20,328 nt of DNA from CAYTXJ01 sp965613025 (GCA_965613025.1 CBFDUE010000043.1:1-20328); one strand, 5' to 3'. Numbered from the stretch's first letter, positions 1 through 8,396 are shown. Numbers and translations: made by a program. Notes: a model not told the origin generated them from the sequence alone.

Positions 1-80
1 GCTTCAGCTCCTTCGGAGCTTCGCTTCGCTCGCAATGACAGGGGTCGCAGTGTAAAAGGGGGTTATGCAAAGCTCTCATA
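1..80. repeat. Dispersed-repeat-like intergenic DNA at left edge
   Basis: The first 50 bases contain a small perfect hairpin (AGCTCC-TTC-GGAGCT, 6-20) and the string CTCGCAATGACA (30-41), whose reverse complement TGTCATTGCGAG is a familiar dispersed intergenic motif in many bacterial genomes. From 59 to 72 lies GGGGTTATGCAAAG, which recurs inverted at 1722-1735. Positions 68-79 (CAAAGCTCTCAT) are the reverse complement of 1806-1817. The matches are seen directly. Calling this a repeat family is inference, since no genome-wide copies can be counted here. Confidence 0.45.
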
Positions 81-278
81 TGGATTCCTTTATAAACAGA
101 ATACTTTTTACCCTTTACCCTTAAGGATTCAATAAGATGAAAATATCTTACTTCTACCTTACCAGCTGCCCTTCTTGACTCTGTAACAAACATAAAATTA
201 GCAACCTTATTGATCTATTTAGATGTGCAGCCATTCCTCCCATAAATTCGTGTGAGGAGCTGAAATGGGAAGGTTTAG
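81..278. other. Intergenic, no gene recognised
   Basis: AT-rich stretch downstream of the regulator gene, which ends at 279 reading leftward. It holds a weak 6-bp hairpin (TAAGAT/ATCTTA, about 134-151) without a convincing T-tract on either strand. No coding region with a ribosome-binding site was found, and a terminator for the regulator could not be supported. Confidence 0.5.
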
Positions 279-1694
279 CTATCCTACCTCTTCGGCAAAT
301 TTAGTTTTTTCTAATTTGTATTTCTTGATTAATGAATACAACAATGGCCTGGAGATTCCCAATTGTCTTGCTGTCTTCGCTTTATTCCATCTGTTTTTTC
401 TCAGAGCTGACTCCAATAAGGACCGTTCTACATTTTGCTTTGACTGCCTTAATAGATTGGTTTTTGAAGGGAGGCTATCATTTCTCGCTACAACGGAGCC
501 TGCGATCAAATAGGCAGGTAAGTCTTTAAGCTCGATTCGCTTTGTTTCAGATGATATCGCTGCTTTTTCTACAACGTTCTTTAACTCTCTGACATTTCCA
601 GGCCATCTCCAGTTATCAAAACAACGCAACACCTCCCTGCTCACCTTATTTACGGCAATCTTGCTTTCTTCTCTAAGGGAGCTCAGGAAGTATTCAACCA
701 ATAGCGGTATATCTTCTTTTCTTTCTCTTAAAGGAGGGATATTAAGGGTGAGAACACTAAGTCTATAAAACAGGTCCTCTCGAAAAAGTCCCTGTTTCAC
801 CAATTCGTTGAGATCCTGATTCGTTGCAGATATTACCCTGAAATCTAATTCAATAGGCTTATTTCCTCCCACTCTCTCTATCCTATGTTCCTGCAATACG
901 CGCAGGAGCTTTGGCTGTAGGCCCAAATCTAATGAAGATATCTCATCCAAGAATATTGTCCCACCATTTGCCATCTCAAACTTGCCTGCCTTGCCATTCC
1001 TCTTGGCTCCACTAAAAGCGCCGGGTTCATATCCAAAGAGCTCGCTTTCAAGGAGTTCCTTAGGGATAGTGGGGCAATTTACCACTATGAAGGGACCCGA
1101 TTTTCTTGGGCTCGCCATATGGATGGCATGGGCAAATAGCTCTTTGCCGGTTCCACTTTCCCCGGTAATAAGTATCGGTGACCTGGTAATGGCATATTTT
1201 TTAGCCAGCTTGATTACGAACCTGATGGAATCGCTATTTCCAACAATGTTTCTAAAAGAATATTTAGCTCCACGCAGTCTTTGTATCTCTTTTTCATAAT
1301 AGTTCACCTTATTCTCCAAGACATTGTATCTCAATAGAAGTTCTCGCATTTCAGAAACATCAGTGAAGACTGTTATGGACATGGCACCAATTACCCTACC
1401 ATCATTGTCGCGAAGTGGAAATCGATGAACAATAGCCTTAGTTCCCAGAGTTGTCTCATAGGGAAGTCCTAATTGTGGAACTCCTGTCTTTAGCACCTCC
1501 AACAACTCTCCTTTACCCTTTATAGCGGAGAAATGCTTACCCAATACATCTGAGTTGCTTATACCTGAAATCTCCTCATGTCCCCTATTCCTGAATATGA
1601 TGATTCCTCTATGGTCTATGATGGTAATCCCTAAGGAATTGTTATTCGCTATAGCCTCAAGAAGGGCTGAGGCTTTTTCGTTAGATATCAACAT
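279..1694 (-). CDS. Sigma-54-dependent transcriptional activator (PAS-AAA+-Fis)
   Basis: NtrC-family enhancer-binding protein that would activate RNA polymerase-sigma54 in response to a signal sensed by its N-terminal domain. Positions below count from a TTG four codons upstream. An N-terminal PAS-like domain spans about 13-120 with no receiver domain, then a short coiled linker (about 125-146). The AAA+ domain has Walker A GESGTGKE (182-189), the sigma54-contact loop GAFSGA (229-234, usually GAFTGA, a mild Thr-to-Ser variant), Walker B GTIFLDE (249-255) and the WPGNVREL box (368-375). A Fis-type helix-turn-helix lies at about 440-463. I place the start at ATG 1694 because GGAGG (complement of 1700-1704) sits 5 bases upstream. 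It is transcribed away from the catabolic operon, whose promoter has -24/-12 elements, so it is the likely local regulator. A PAS domain suggests a small-molecule ligand, identity unknown. Confidence 0.93.
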   Translation of the reverse strand: MLISNEKASALLEAIANNNSLGITIIDHRGIIIFRNRGHEEISGISNSDVLGKHFSAIKGKGELLEVLKTGVPQLGLPYETTLGTKAIVHRFPLRDNDGRVIGAMSITVFTDVSEMRELLLRYNVLENKVNYYEKEIQRLRGAKYSFRNIVGNSDSIRFVIKLAKKYAITRSPILITGESGTGKELFAHAIHMASPRKSGPFIVVNCPTIPKELLESELFGYEPGAFSGAKRNGKAGKFEMANGGTIFLDEISSLDLGLQPKLLRVLQEHRIERVGGNKPIELDFRVISATNQDLNELVKQGLFREDLFYRLSVLTLNIPPLRERKEDIPLLVEYFLSSLREESKIAVNKVSREVLRCFDNWRWPGNVRELKNVVEKAAISSETKRIELKDLPAYLIAGSVVARNDSLPSKTNLLRQSKQNVERSLLESALRKNRWNKAKTARQLGISRPLLYSLIKKYKLEKTKFAEEVG

Positions 1695-1721
1695 CTTAGC
1701 CTCCAAGCAAAAGATTGAGAC

Positions 1722-1735
1722 CTTTGCATAACCCC
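1722..1735. repeat. Inverted copy of the 59-72 segment
   Basis: CTTTGCATAACCCC is the exact reverse complement of GGGGTTATGCAAAG at 59-72. The two copies bracket the regulator gene at a distance of about 1.65 kb. They may be parts of a dispersed intergenic element on either side rather than ends of a mobile unit, since no transposase lies between them. Confidence 0.5.
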
Positions 1736-1743
1736 TAATTACA

Positions 1744-1762
1744 CTGGGGGTTACACCCCCAG
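1744..1762. repeat. GC-rich hairpin in the divergent intergenic region
   Basis: CTGGGGG and CCCCCAG form a perfect 7-bp stem around loop TTACA, followed by another C-run (1764-1768). There is no T-tract after it on the plus strand, so a terminator role is weak. It sits just upstream of the minus-strand regulator, in the same stretch as the other repeated segments, and may belong to the same repeat element. Confidence 0.55.
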
Positions 1763-1806
1763 ACCCCCAAAAATAACTTAAAATAACCCATAATTACAAC
1801 TTGTTA

Positions 1807-1835
1807 TGAGAGCTTTGAAAAATTCAAAGCTCTCA
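1807..1835. repeat. Palindrome with 13-bp perfect arms
   Basis: TGAGAGCTTTGAA and TTCAAAGCTCTCA pair perfectly around an AAA loop. The same core occurs as GAGAGCTTTGAA at 20314-20325, at the very end of the window, and as CAAAGCTCTCAT at 68-79. Copies at three places suggest a dispersed palindromic (MITE- or REP-like) element. Binding by a regulator is an alternative reading. Confidence 0.65.
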
Positions 1836-1853
1836 GATTGAAACTTATTATCT

Positions 1854-1900
1854 TTATAGATACAAGAAAAAATAATTTGTCAACAAAAATTACATGTCAA
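1854..1900 (-). promoter_or_regulatory. Possible sigma-70-type promoter for the regulator gene
   Basis: On the minus strand two perfect TTGACA boxes occur (1900-1895 and 1883-1878), 17 bases apart. Downstream of the second is an AT-rich stretch with TATAAA-like sequence, but the spacing (about 19) is long and the -10 match is weak. Offered only as the best candidate for transcription of the minus-strand regulator. Confidence 0.25.
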
Positions 1901-1987
1901 TAATCTTTACACAATAATCCTTGTGATATCGCTTAGTTATAAAAGATGTTTTGTGGTTTTTACAGAATCTACTTCTAAATGGCCTGT

Positions 1988-2000
1988 GTAGTAAAACTAC
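1988..2000. promoter_or_regulatory. Possible activator-binding inverted repeat (UAS-like)
   Basis: GTAGT-AAA-ACTAC is a short inverted repeat about 120 bases upstream of the -24/-12 promoter, a usual distance for the enhancer site of an NtrC-type activator. The arms are only 5 bp, so this is a guess from position and symmetry. Confidence 0.25.
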
Positions 2001-2105
2001 TTCAGTAGGCTGGAACAAGGAAAATTGATTAAATATATAGTCTTATCAAATAGATATGGATTTTAAGGTATGTCATTTTCAATAAGCAACAAAAGCAAGT
2101 CCATA

Positions 2106-2121
2106 TGGTATGACAATTGCT
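2106..2121 (+). promoter_or_regulatory. Sigma-54 (-24/-12) promoter for the catabolic operon
   Basis: TGG at 2106-2108 and TTGC at 2117-2120 give the required GG-N10-GC spacing. The element fits the family consensus TGGCACG-N4-TTGCW except at two positions in the first block (TGGTATG). It lies about 100 bases upstream of the first operon gene and next to a divergent sigma-54 activator, which strongly supports the call. The expected transcription start is about 2132. Confidence 0.75.
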
Positions 2122-2218
2122 TTATAGAGAATTATAATAGAAATCAGGTGTTTTGAGTAGGCCATAGTGGTTCAAGATTCATAGAACTTCAGAATGATCT
2201 CGAAGTGGAGATATCTAA

Positions 2219-3550
2219 ATGGATATTACAGACAGATTGGCGGGATTTGCAATCAATACGAGCTTTGACCTTTTGCCTGCAGATGTCATTGAACAAGCCA
2301 AGAAGTGTTTTCTTGATTGGTTGGGTGTGACTATAGGTGGAGCGACCTATCCAATAGCCAATATCCTGACAGGATTTGTTGAAGAGATCGGAGGTGAAGA
2401 GCAGGCAACCATCTTGACCAAGGGAATCAAGACAAATGTCCTAAATGCTGCTTTAACCAATGGCGCTATCTCTCACGTATTAGATTTTGATGATACACAC
2501 ACTGCCTCTCTTTGTCACATCAGTTCGCCAATTATGCCTGTTATTTTTGCCTTAGGTGAATACAGGCATTTGAGTGGAAAGGATTGCATTGCTGCCTTTG
2601 TTTCCGGCTTTGAAACCTCTGCAAGAGTTGGTCTTGCAATGGGACCTGACCACTACCATGCCGGATGGCATGCAACTTCAACCATGGGCCGTCTTGGCGC
2701 AGTTGCCGCTGCAGGGAGATTACTTGGCCTGAGCCAAAAACAGATGAGGCGGGCCTTCGCAATTGCTGCAACCCAATCTGGTGGATTTACCGTTGTCTTT
2801 GGAACTATGTGTAAGCCCTTCCATCCAGGAAAAGCTGCTATGGATGGTATACTTGCTGCCATGCTTGCAGCGAGGGGTTTTGATGCCCCTGAAAATATCC
2901 TGGAAACGGAAAAGGGGTTCTGCAGGATCTTTTCAAAACAGGTCGATTTTGAAAAGATCACCGATGGATTAGGTAAACATTACGAACTTCTTAAAAATAC
3001 TTTCAAACCCTATGCATCCTGTCTGCTCACCCACCCCTCCATAGACGCTGCTTTGGATCTGAGGAGTGCCCACAATATATCCGCTGATGAAATACAAAAA
3101 ATTGAGGTTACTGTTGCTCCTCTTGTGAGAGAGGTTGCGGGAAAACAAAGGCCCAAAACCGCACTGGAGGGAAAATTCAGCGTATATTATTGCATAGCGG
3201 TTGCCCTATTAGAAGGAGGAGTGGGGGAGGACAAATTCACGGATGAAAAGATGATAGATAAGAGGCTCTCTGATCTGCAACAATTAATTTCGGTTAAAGT
3301 AAATCCTGAATTCAATAACACGACAGCAGAGCTCTCTATCAAGACCGTCAAGGGGTATTCATACACTAAGAAGATCCTTGTGCCCCGGGGTGACCCCAGA
3401 AATCCGCTTTCCTTTTCTCAAATAGAAGATAAATTCAAGATTCTGGCAAGAAAGATCTTTCAGGAAGATAAGATTTCAAAACTGATATACTACCTGAGAA
3501 GGCTGGAAGATTTAGATGAAATCAACCAATTGGTAGAGTTGTGTTCCTAA
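2219..3550 (+). CDS. MmgE/PrpD family protein 1
   Basis: 443 residues, a full-length member of the family that includes 2-methylcitrate dehydratase, cis-aconitate decarboxylase and iminodisuccinate epimerase. These act on the alpha or beta carbon of polycarboxylates without a metal cluster. Family landmarks are all visible: the LDFDDTH box (88-94), His100, the GWHATST motif with His151, KPFHPGKAA with Lys199 and Lys205, and the KPYxSCxxTHP segment (263-273) with His272. They correspond to the active-site cluster of cis-aconitate decarboxylase. GGAG at 2207-2210 is 8 bases before the ATG. It is the first gene after the sigma-54 promoter. A colinear paralogue lies at 12533. The true reaction (dehydration, decarboxylation or epimerisation) cannot be told from sequence. 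Confidence 0.9.
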   Translation: MDITDRLAGFAINTSFDLLPADVIEQAKKCFLDWLGVTIGGATYPIANILTGFVEEIGGEEQATILTKGIKTNVLNAALTNGAISHVLDFDDTHTASLCHISSPIMPVIFALGEYRHLSGKDCIAAFVSGFETSARVGLAMGPDHYHAGWHATSTMGRLGAVAAAGRLLGLSQKQMRRAFAIAATQSGGFTVVFGTMCKPFHPGKAAMDGILAAMLAARGFDAPENILETEKGFCRIFSKQVDFEKITDGLGKHYELLKNTFKPYASCLLTHPSIDAALDLRSAHNISADEIQKIEVTVAPLVREVAGKQRPKTALEGKFSVYYCIAVALLEGGVGEDKFTDEKMIDKRLSDLQQLISVKVNPEFNNTTAELSIKTVKGYSYTKKILVPRGDPRNPLSFSQIEDKFKILARKIFQEDKISKLIYYLRRLEDLDEINQLVELCS

Positions 3551-3589
3551 ATCAAGACAGAGCTCGAACTTTTGGAGGTTAATGTTATT

Positions 3590-5140
3590 ATGAATGTCGG
3601 AGACTGGATTAGAAAACGAAGCATAATTTCTCCAAACAAGACCGCTATTATCTTTGAGGATCAGAAAATCACATATCGCGATCTAAATCACCGTGTAAAC
3701 CGTCTGGCCAATGCCTTGCTAAAGGCAGGAATAAAGAAAGGGGATAGAGTTGCAGCTTTGCTTTACAATTGCCCTCAATTTTTGGAGGTCTATTTTGCCC
3801 TTGCCAAAATTGGGGCAATTTTCGTGACCCTGAATTTCAGACTGGCCGGACGGGAGCTCCATTACATGATGGAAAATAGCGGAACCGGCTTCCTCATCTT
3901 TGATGCAGCCTTTTCAGAGACGATTGATTCGATCCGTTCCTCTCTTCCTATAGCCACAAAGAACTTTGTTAGTCTTGGTGAACATAAGCCCCGATGGGCA
4001 AAAGACTATGAAGAATTTCTGAATGAAGGTGCTAATACGGAACCTGATATAAAAGAGGAAGTCAATTTGGAAGACCCACAGATGATAATGTATACATCTG
4101 GAACAACAGGGATACCGAAAGGGGCACTCCTACCTCATCGAAAGACCTTTTATAACACCTTTAACGCGGTCCTCTATTTTGACATGACCTCTAAAGATGT
4201 GATGTTGGTGGTCATGCCTCTATTCCATTCCGGTGGCCTTAATATTGCAGCCGTCCCTACTCTATATACTGGTGGAACGATCGTTATTCAAAAGTCCTTT
4301 GATCCAAAACAGACACTCTTTTTGATTGAGAAGCACAGAATTACCCTTGCTATGTTAGTTCCCACAATGCTAAATTTTATGCTCAAGCAGGCAAATATCG
4401 ATGAATATGACCTAAGTTCTTTAAAGACCATGATGGTTGGAGGCGAACCCATCCCTCTGTCCCTGATAAAGGCCTACATGGATAGAGGGATCCCTATAAG
4501 ACAGGTCTTTGGGCAGACCGAGACCTCTATTCAGTTGTGGTTGTCTGAAGAAGATGCTGTAAGAAAGATAGGCTCTGTTGGAAAACCCGTGTTTCATGCT
4601 GATGTTCGGGTTGTCAACAAGAGAGGCAAGGATGTTGCCCCAGGGGAAGTAGGAGAAATTATCCTGAAGGGGCCTATTCAGATGATATGTTACTGGAACG
4701 ATCCAAAGCAGACCGCAGAAACTATAAGGGATGGATGGCTCTATACTGGAGATCTTGCGACCGTTGATGAGGAAGGATTTGTGTATATGGTAGATCGCAA
4801 GAAGGATATGTATATCAGTGGCGGAGAAAATATATATCCGGCTGAAATAGAAAGGGTGTTGGGAGAACACCCAAAAATATTGGAAGTGGCGGTTATCGGT
4901 GTTCCAGATGAAAAGTGGGGGGAGGTGGGCAAGGCACTGATTGTCCCAAAAGATGGGGAAAAGATTAGTGAAGAGGAGGTAATTGAATTTTTAAAAGGCA
5001 AGCTGGCAAAGTACAAGATACCAAAATATGTGGAATTTACAACCGAATTTCCAAAAACAGCCAGTGGAAAGGTCAAAAAGGCAGAACTCAGAGAAAAATA
5101 TGGCTCCAAGAAGGTAGGAGAAAGAATAAGAAGCAATTGA
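3590..5140 (+). CDS. AMP-forming acyl-CoA synthetase (ligase)
   Basis: ANL-superfamily ligase of 516 residues that would activate a carboxylate with ATP and CoA to its CoA thioester in the cytosol. Visible motifs: the P-loop YTSGTTGIPKG (168-178), FGQTET (307-312), YTGD (385-388), the hinge DRKKD (402-406), GGENIYPAEIE (411-421) and the catalytic lysine in KTASGKVKK (Lys494). I use ATG 3590 rather than the in-frame TTG at 3572, because that TTG lies inside the Shine-Dalgarno TTGGAGG and ATG 3590 follows 11 bases later. It sits between the first MmgE/PrpD gene and the mutase, so it probably makes the CoA ester the mutase uses. Substrate specificity is not readable. It resembles the general medium- or short-chain and dicarboxylate-tolerant ligases found in such clusters. 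Confidence 0.93.
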   Translation: MNVGDWIRKRSIISPNKTAIIFEDQKITYRDLNHRVNRLANALLKAGIKKGDRVAALLYNCPQFLEVYFALAKIGAIFVTLNFRLAGRELHYMMENSGTGFLIFDAAFSETIDSIRSSLPIATKNFVSLGEHKPRWAKDYEEFLNEGANTEPDIKEEVNLEDPQMIMYTSGTTGIPKGALLPHRKTFYNTFNAVLYFDMTSKDVMLVVMPLFHSGGLNIAAVPTLYTGGTIVIQKSFDPKQTLFLIEKHRITLAMLVPTMLNFMLKQANIDEYDLSSLKTMMVGGEPIPLSLIKAYMDRGIPIRQVFGQTETSIQLWLSEEDAVRKIGSVGKPVFHADVRVVNKRGKDVAPGEVGEIILKGPIQMICYWNDPKQTAETIRDGWLYTGDLATVDEEGFVYMVDRKKDMYISGGENIYPAEIERVLGEHPKILEVAVIGVPDEKWGEVGKALIVPKDGEKISEEEVIEFLKGKLAKYKIPKYVEFTTEFPKTASGKVKKAELREKYGSKKVGERIRSN

Positions 5141-5174
5141 GCAAGACCCATGAGACTTAAGGAGGATTAAGCTG

Positions 5175-6827
5175 ATGGAAATATTAGAAGAAATAGAGAA
5201 GAAGAAAAAACAATGGGAAAAGGAACTACTGCACAAAAAGAAATTTTCGAGTGCGACCACATCCTGGGGGCATGATCTGGATGTTGTTTATACACCGGAT
5301 AATCTGAAAGATATGGAATACCTAAAAGATATTGGTTTTCCTGGTGAATTCCCTTTTGTAAGAGGAGTTTATCCATCTATGTACAGGGGAAAACTCTGGA
5401 CAATGAGGCAATATGCTGGATTCGGAACACCTGAGGAGACAAATGCCCATTTCAAGTACCTCTTAAAACAGGGGAATACTGGACTTAGCGTTGCATTCGA
5501 TCTTCCAACTCAGGTTGGCTTAGACTCGGACAACCCCTTGGTGGAGGATGAAGTCGGCCGGGTGGGGGTAGCAGTGGATTCGCTGAAGGATATGGAGATT
5601 ATTTTCGACGGGATACCATTGGATAAGATAACCACATCCTTCACTATTAATCCAACGGCCTCAATTATTCTTGCCATGTATATTGCCGTTGCAGAGAAAC
5701 AGGGTGTCTCTCCAGAAAAAATCGGAGGGACGTTACAGAATGACATACTGAAGGAATATATGGCCAGAGGAACTCAGATATTTCCCCCAGGCCCCTCGCT
5801 CAGGTTAATAGGCGATATTATTGAGTATTGCAAAGACAATGTGCCGCGAATGAACACGATCAGCATCTGCGGTTATCATATGCGTGAGGCAGGGTGCAGC
5901 CTTATCCAGGAAGTCGCTTATTGTCTTCTGGACGCTATTGTTTATGTAGAAGAGGCATTGAAGAGAGGTATTAATATCGATGAGTTCGCCCCGCGGCTCA
6001 GCTTTCTTCTGGGATGTGGTATGAATCTCTTTGAAGAAGTTGCCAAAATCCGGGCCGCAAGAAGACTATGGGCGAAAATAGTCAAAAACCGTTTCAAGGC
6101 AAAGAACCCTAATTCTATGAAGATGCGTATTTTTAGCGGATGTCTGGCAACTGCATTTACAGCAAAAGAGCCACTCAACAATATCATAAGGGGAACAATC
6201 ATGACCCTGGTTGCCGCTCTTGCAGGGTGCAATGCCATACACACGACTTCTTATGATGAGGCATATGAGATTCCCTCAGAGAAAGCGGTTCGGACGGCAC
6301 TGCGAACTCAACAGATTATAGCCTACGAGACAGATGTGGCTTCTGTTGCTGATCCTATGGGGGGCTCTTATTTCTTGGAATATCTTACAAACAGGATTGA
6401 GGAAGAAGTTGAAAAGGAGATGGAGCGTATTGAAGAAAAGGGTGGCATTTTGAAGGGAATAGAAGATGGAACTATTCAGAATGAAATCTTTAGGCAGGCC
6501 TTTAAATTAGAGGAAAAGATCCAGAGAGGGGAAAAGGTGATCGTCGGTGTAAACAAATTCATTTCCGACGAAAAAGAACAGGAAATTGAGTTGCATCGAC
6601 CGAGTAAAGATGTTTTGGATAAACAGATTTCTAAGTTGAAAAAGGTGAAAGAGGAAAGGGACAATCATGAGGTAAAAAAGGCCCTCGCCGAAATACGCAG
6701 AGTAGCAGCAGGAAAAGGTAACTTAATGGGACCTATCCTATGGGCAGTGCATGAATATGCGACAATAGGAGAGATATGTGATGCTCTTAAAGAAGTGTTC
6801 GGCGAGTATCGCGAAGCAGCGATTTAA
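5175..6827 (+). CDS. B12-dependent acyl-CoA mutase, large (catalytic) subunit
   Basis: 550 residues: the TIM-barrel catalytic half of a methylmalonyl-CoA-mutase-family enzyme without the fused B12 domain, which is the next gene. RQYAGF (78-83) carries Tyr80, and NDILKEYMAR (189-198) carries Arg198. They match Tyr89 and Arg207 of Propionibacterium methylmalonyl-CoA mutase, which hold the free carboxylate. Isobutyryl- and 2-hydroxyisobutyryl-CoA mutases replace them. Gln188 and the Tyr234-His235 pair are also kept. Two normally constant blocks differ: the HTQTAG-like segment reads FSGCLA (320-325), and GGTQSLHTN reads AGCNAIHTT (350-358). This suggests a carboxylated but non-standard substrate, such as a substituted succinyl-CoA. 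AAGGAGG at 5159-5165 precedes the ATG. No MeaB-like chaperone or epimerase gene is in the window. Confidence 0.92.
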   Translation: MEILEEIEKKKKQWEKELLHKKKFSSATTSWGHDLDVVYTPDNLKDMEYLKDIGFPGEFPFVRGVYPSMYRGKLWTMRQYAGFGTPEETNAHFKYLLKQGNTGLSVAFDLPTQVGLDSDNPLVEDEVGRVGVAVDSLKDMEIIFDGIPLDKITTSFTINPTASIILAMYIAVAEKQGVSPEKIGGTLQNDILKEYMARGTQIFPPGPSLRLIGDIIEYCKDNVPRMNTISICGYHMREAGCSLIQEVAYCLLDAIVYVEEALKRGINIDEFAPRLSFLLGCGMNLFEEVAKIRAARRLWAKIVKNRFKAKNPNSMKMRIFSGCLATAFTAKEPLNNIIRGTIMTLVAALAGCNAIHTTSYDEAYEIPSEKAVRTALRTQQIIAYETDVASVADPMGGSYFLEYLTNRIEEEVEKEMERIEEKGGILKGIEDGTIQNEIFRQAFKLEEKIQRGEKVIVGVNKFISDEKEQEIELHRPSKDVLDKQISKLKKVKEERDNHEVKKALAEIRRVAAGKGNLMGPILWAVHEYATIGEICDALKEVFGEYREAAI

Positions 6828-6848
6828 ATCATACAGGAGGTGAGTGAT

Positions 6849-7292
6849 TTGGATAAAGGAAAATCCAGAATAAGGGTTTTGATTGCTAAACCAGGTCTTG
6901 ATGGCCATAGTCGAGGGGCCAGGGTAGTGGCTATGCTGCTTCGTAATGCAGGCATGGAGGTCATTTATACAGGCTTGAGGCAGAGCATTGATCAAATTGT
7001 ATCAGCTGCTGTTCAGGAAGATGTAGATGTTATTGCCTTAAGTATATTATCGGGTGTTCACGTAGAATTGACAAGAAAGCTAATGGATAAACTAAAAGAA
7101 AAAGGGATGGATATCCCGGTAATCGTTGGCGGTGTAATTCCGCCAAGCGATATCCCGAAGCTGGAAGAGCTTGGTGTCACAAAAGTTTTTCCAGTCCACT
7201 CATCTTTTAATGAGATACTTGATTTTTTCACGGAGAAATTCATGAAAAATAAGGGTGGTATATCCAATATCTCAATAGAAGGAAGGAGGTGA
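6849..7292 (+). CDS. B12-binding small subunit of the acyl-CoA mutase
   Basis: About 147 residues, a stand-alone cobalamin-binding domain that would complete the adenosylcobalamin-dependent mutase encoded immediately upstream. The base-off/His-on signature DGHSRG (Asp and His about residues 18 and 20) and the SxL element (SILSG) are present, as is GGVIPPSDIPKLEELGV near the C-terminus. The usual glycine-rich FGPGT segment that follows reads FPVHS here, a clear departure. An in-frame GTG at 6840 overlaps the Shine-Dalgarno AGGAGG (6835-6840), so TTG 6849, 8 bases downstream, is the more plausible start. If GTG were used, the protein would have three more residues. The 21-base gap to the large subunit implies co-translation. 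Confidence 0.9.
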   Translation: MDKGKSRIRVLIAKPGLDGHSRGARVVAMLLRNAGMEVIYTGLRQSIDQIVSAAVQEDVDVIALSILSGVHVELTRKLMDKLKEKGMDIPVIVGGVIPPSDIPKLEELGVTKVFPVHSSFNEILDFFTEKFMKNKGGISNISIEGRR

Positions 7293-7352
7293 AAAGAAAG
7301 ACAGTGATAAAGGCATTCTTTGAGTTACTAAACTATTGAAAGGAGGATAGAG

Positions 7353-8396
7353 ATGAAAAAATTATACCCACTTTTTAACCTGGTGATGGTATTTATTCTG
7401 ATTACAGTTGTAGCATTTAGCTCACCTGTTCAGGCCAGATCCGTCCTCAAAAAGACTTACCGTCTTACCTTTGCCACCCAGATGCCGTTAGGCCACTTAG
7501 TGAGCAGGGCAGGAGATCTCATTGTAAAACGGGCTGCTGAACTTAGCGGGGGCAAAATCAAGATCAAACATTATGCAGCAGGGACATTATTTAAGGATAA
7601 GGAGATACCAGAGGGCGTTATGTCTGGTGGATGTTCTATGGGCATCGCTACCTCCAGCCGATGGGCAGGACATGCCCCTTCGAATCATTTCTGGGAACTT
7701 CCCTTTCTGTTTTCAAACAAAAGACAGGTAGAATTGGTTGCTGAGGCCGTTATTCCGATCATAGATAAGGAGCTCAAATCCAAAGGAGGTAAGCTTTTGG
7801 GGTTCGTCTACTACGGCGATGCGGATTGTATTGGTAATATTAAAAGGCCTATCTACAGGCCCGGTGATCTTAAAGGCCTAAAACTCAGAAGTTTCAGTGC
7901 CCTGCTTAGCAAGGGCCTGGAGGCCGCAGGGGCAGCACCTGTGGTCATGTCTTCAGCCGAGGTCTATACCGGTATCCAGAGAGGAACCATTGATGGAGCG
8001 GTAAGCGGCACCACCACACATGTCGTCCGAAAGTGGATGGAAGTGGAAAAATATATCACAGTGGTTCGAGGTATGGTCTGTTACCCGGCGCTCCCCTTTA
8101 CCCTGGTTATCAACAAGAATGTCTGGGACAGGATGGAACCTGCTGCCAGAAAGATTATGATGCAAGTTGCCAAAGAGGCCTGGAAATATTCCAGTGAGGA
8201 AGTCCTTAAAGACACCGCTAAGGCAATAGAAACTCTGAAAGCCCAGCCCAATCTGAAGGTAAATGTAATAGCCTTTGGTTCCGAGCAATGGAAGGAATGG
8301 CGAAATGTGATGTTTGAGGCGGCCAAGATCAAATTCTTGGAAATTGGTAGGGAAAATGCGACTGAGATCCTAAAGATAGTCCAGAAGTATGAGTAA
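7353..8396 (+). CDS. dctP: TRAP transporter periplasmic solute-binding protein (DctP family)
   Basis: 347 residues. A signal peptide (basic MKK, hydrophobic core to about 22, cleavage probably after VQA at 28) directs it to the periplasm. The mature part has the DctP pattern: YRLTFATQMP (36-45), the region around 170-180 (RPGDLKGLKLRS) with Arg179 in the position of the conserved carboxylate-binding arginine, and EVYTGIQRGTIDGA (about 203-216). It would capture a carboxylate and hand it to the DctQM permease encoded next. AAAGGAGG at 7339-7346 is an excellent ribosome site. Placement between the mutase and the permease links the import substrate to the CoA pathway. The ligand is unknown. Confidence 0.93.
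   Translation: MKKLYPLFNLVMVFILITVVAFSSPVQARSVLKKTYRLTFATQMPLGHLVSRAGDLIVKRAAELSGGKIKIKHYAAGTLFKDKEIPEGVMSGGCSMGIATSSRWAGHAPSNHFWELPFLFSNKRQVELVAEAVIPIIDKELKSKGGKLLGFVYYGDADCIGNIKRPIYRPGDLKGLKLRSFSALLSKGLEAAGAAPVVMSSAEVYTGIQRGTIDGAVSGTTTHVVRKWMEVEKYITVVRGMVCYPALPFTLVINKNVWDRMEPAARKIMMQVAKEAWKYSSEEVLKDTAKAIETLKAQPNLKVNVIAFGSEQWKEWRNVMFEAAKIKFLEIGRENATEILKIVQKYE

Noticed and set aside
1744..1768. Rho-independent terminator in the divergent intergenic region
   Set aside because: The GC hairpin has no T-tract in the proper place, and the gene on each side reads away from it.
4421..5151. Long minus-strand open frames opposite the ligase gene
   Set aside because: They are antisense to a strongly supported ligase with full motifs, overlap each other, and have no recognisable domains or ribosome sites.
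5175..7292. Canonical methylmalonyl-CoA mutase for propionate metabolism
   Set aside because: Possible, but two constant blocks differ, the small subunit is unusual, and no epimerase or MeaB gene is present. I kept the general label acyl-CoA mutase.
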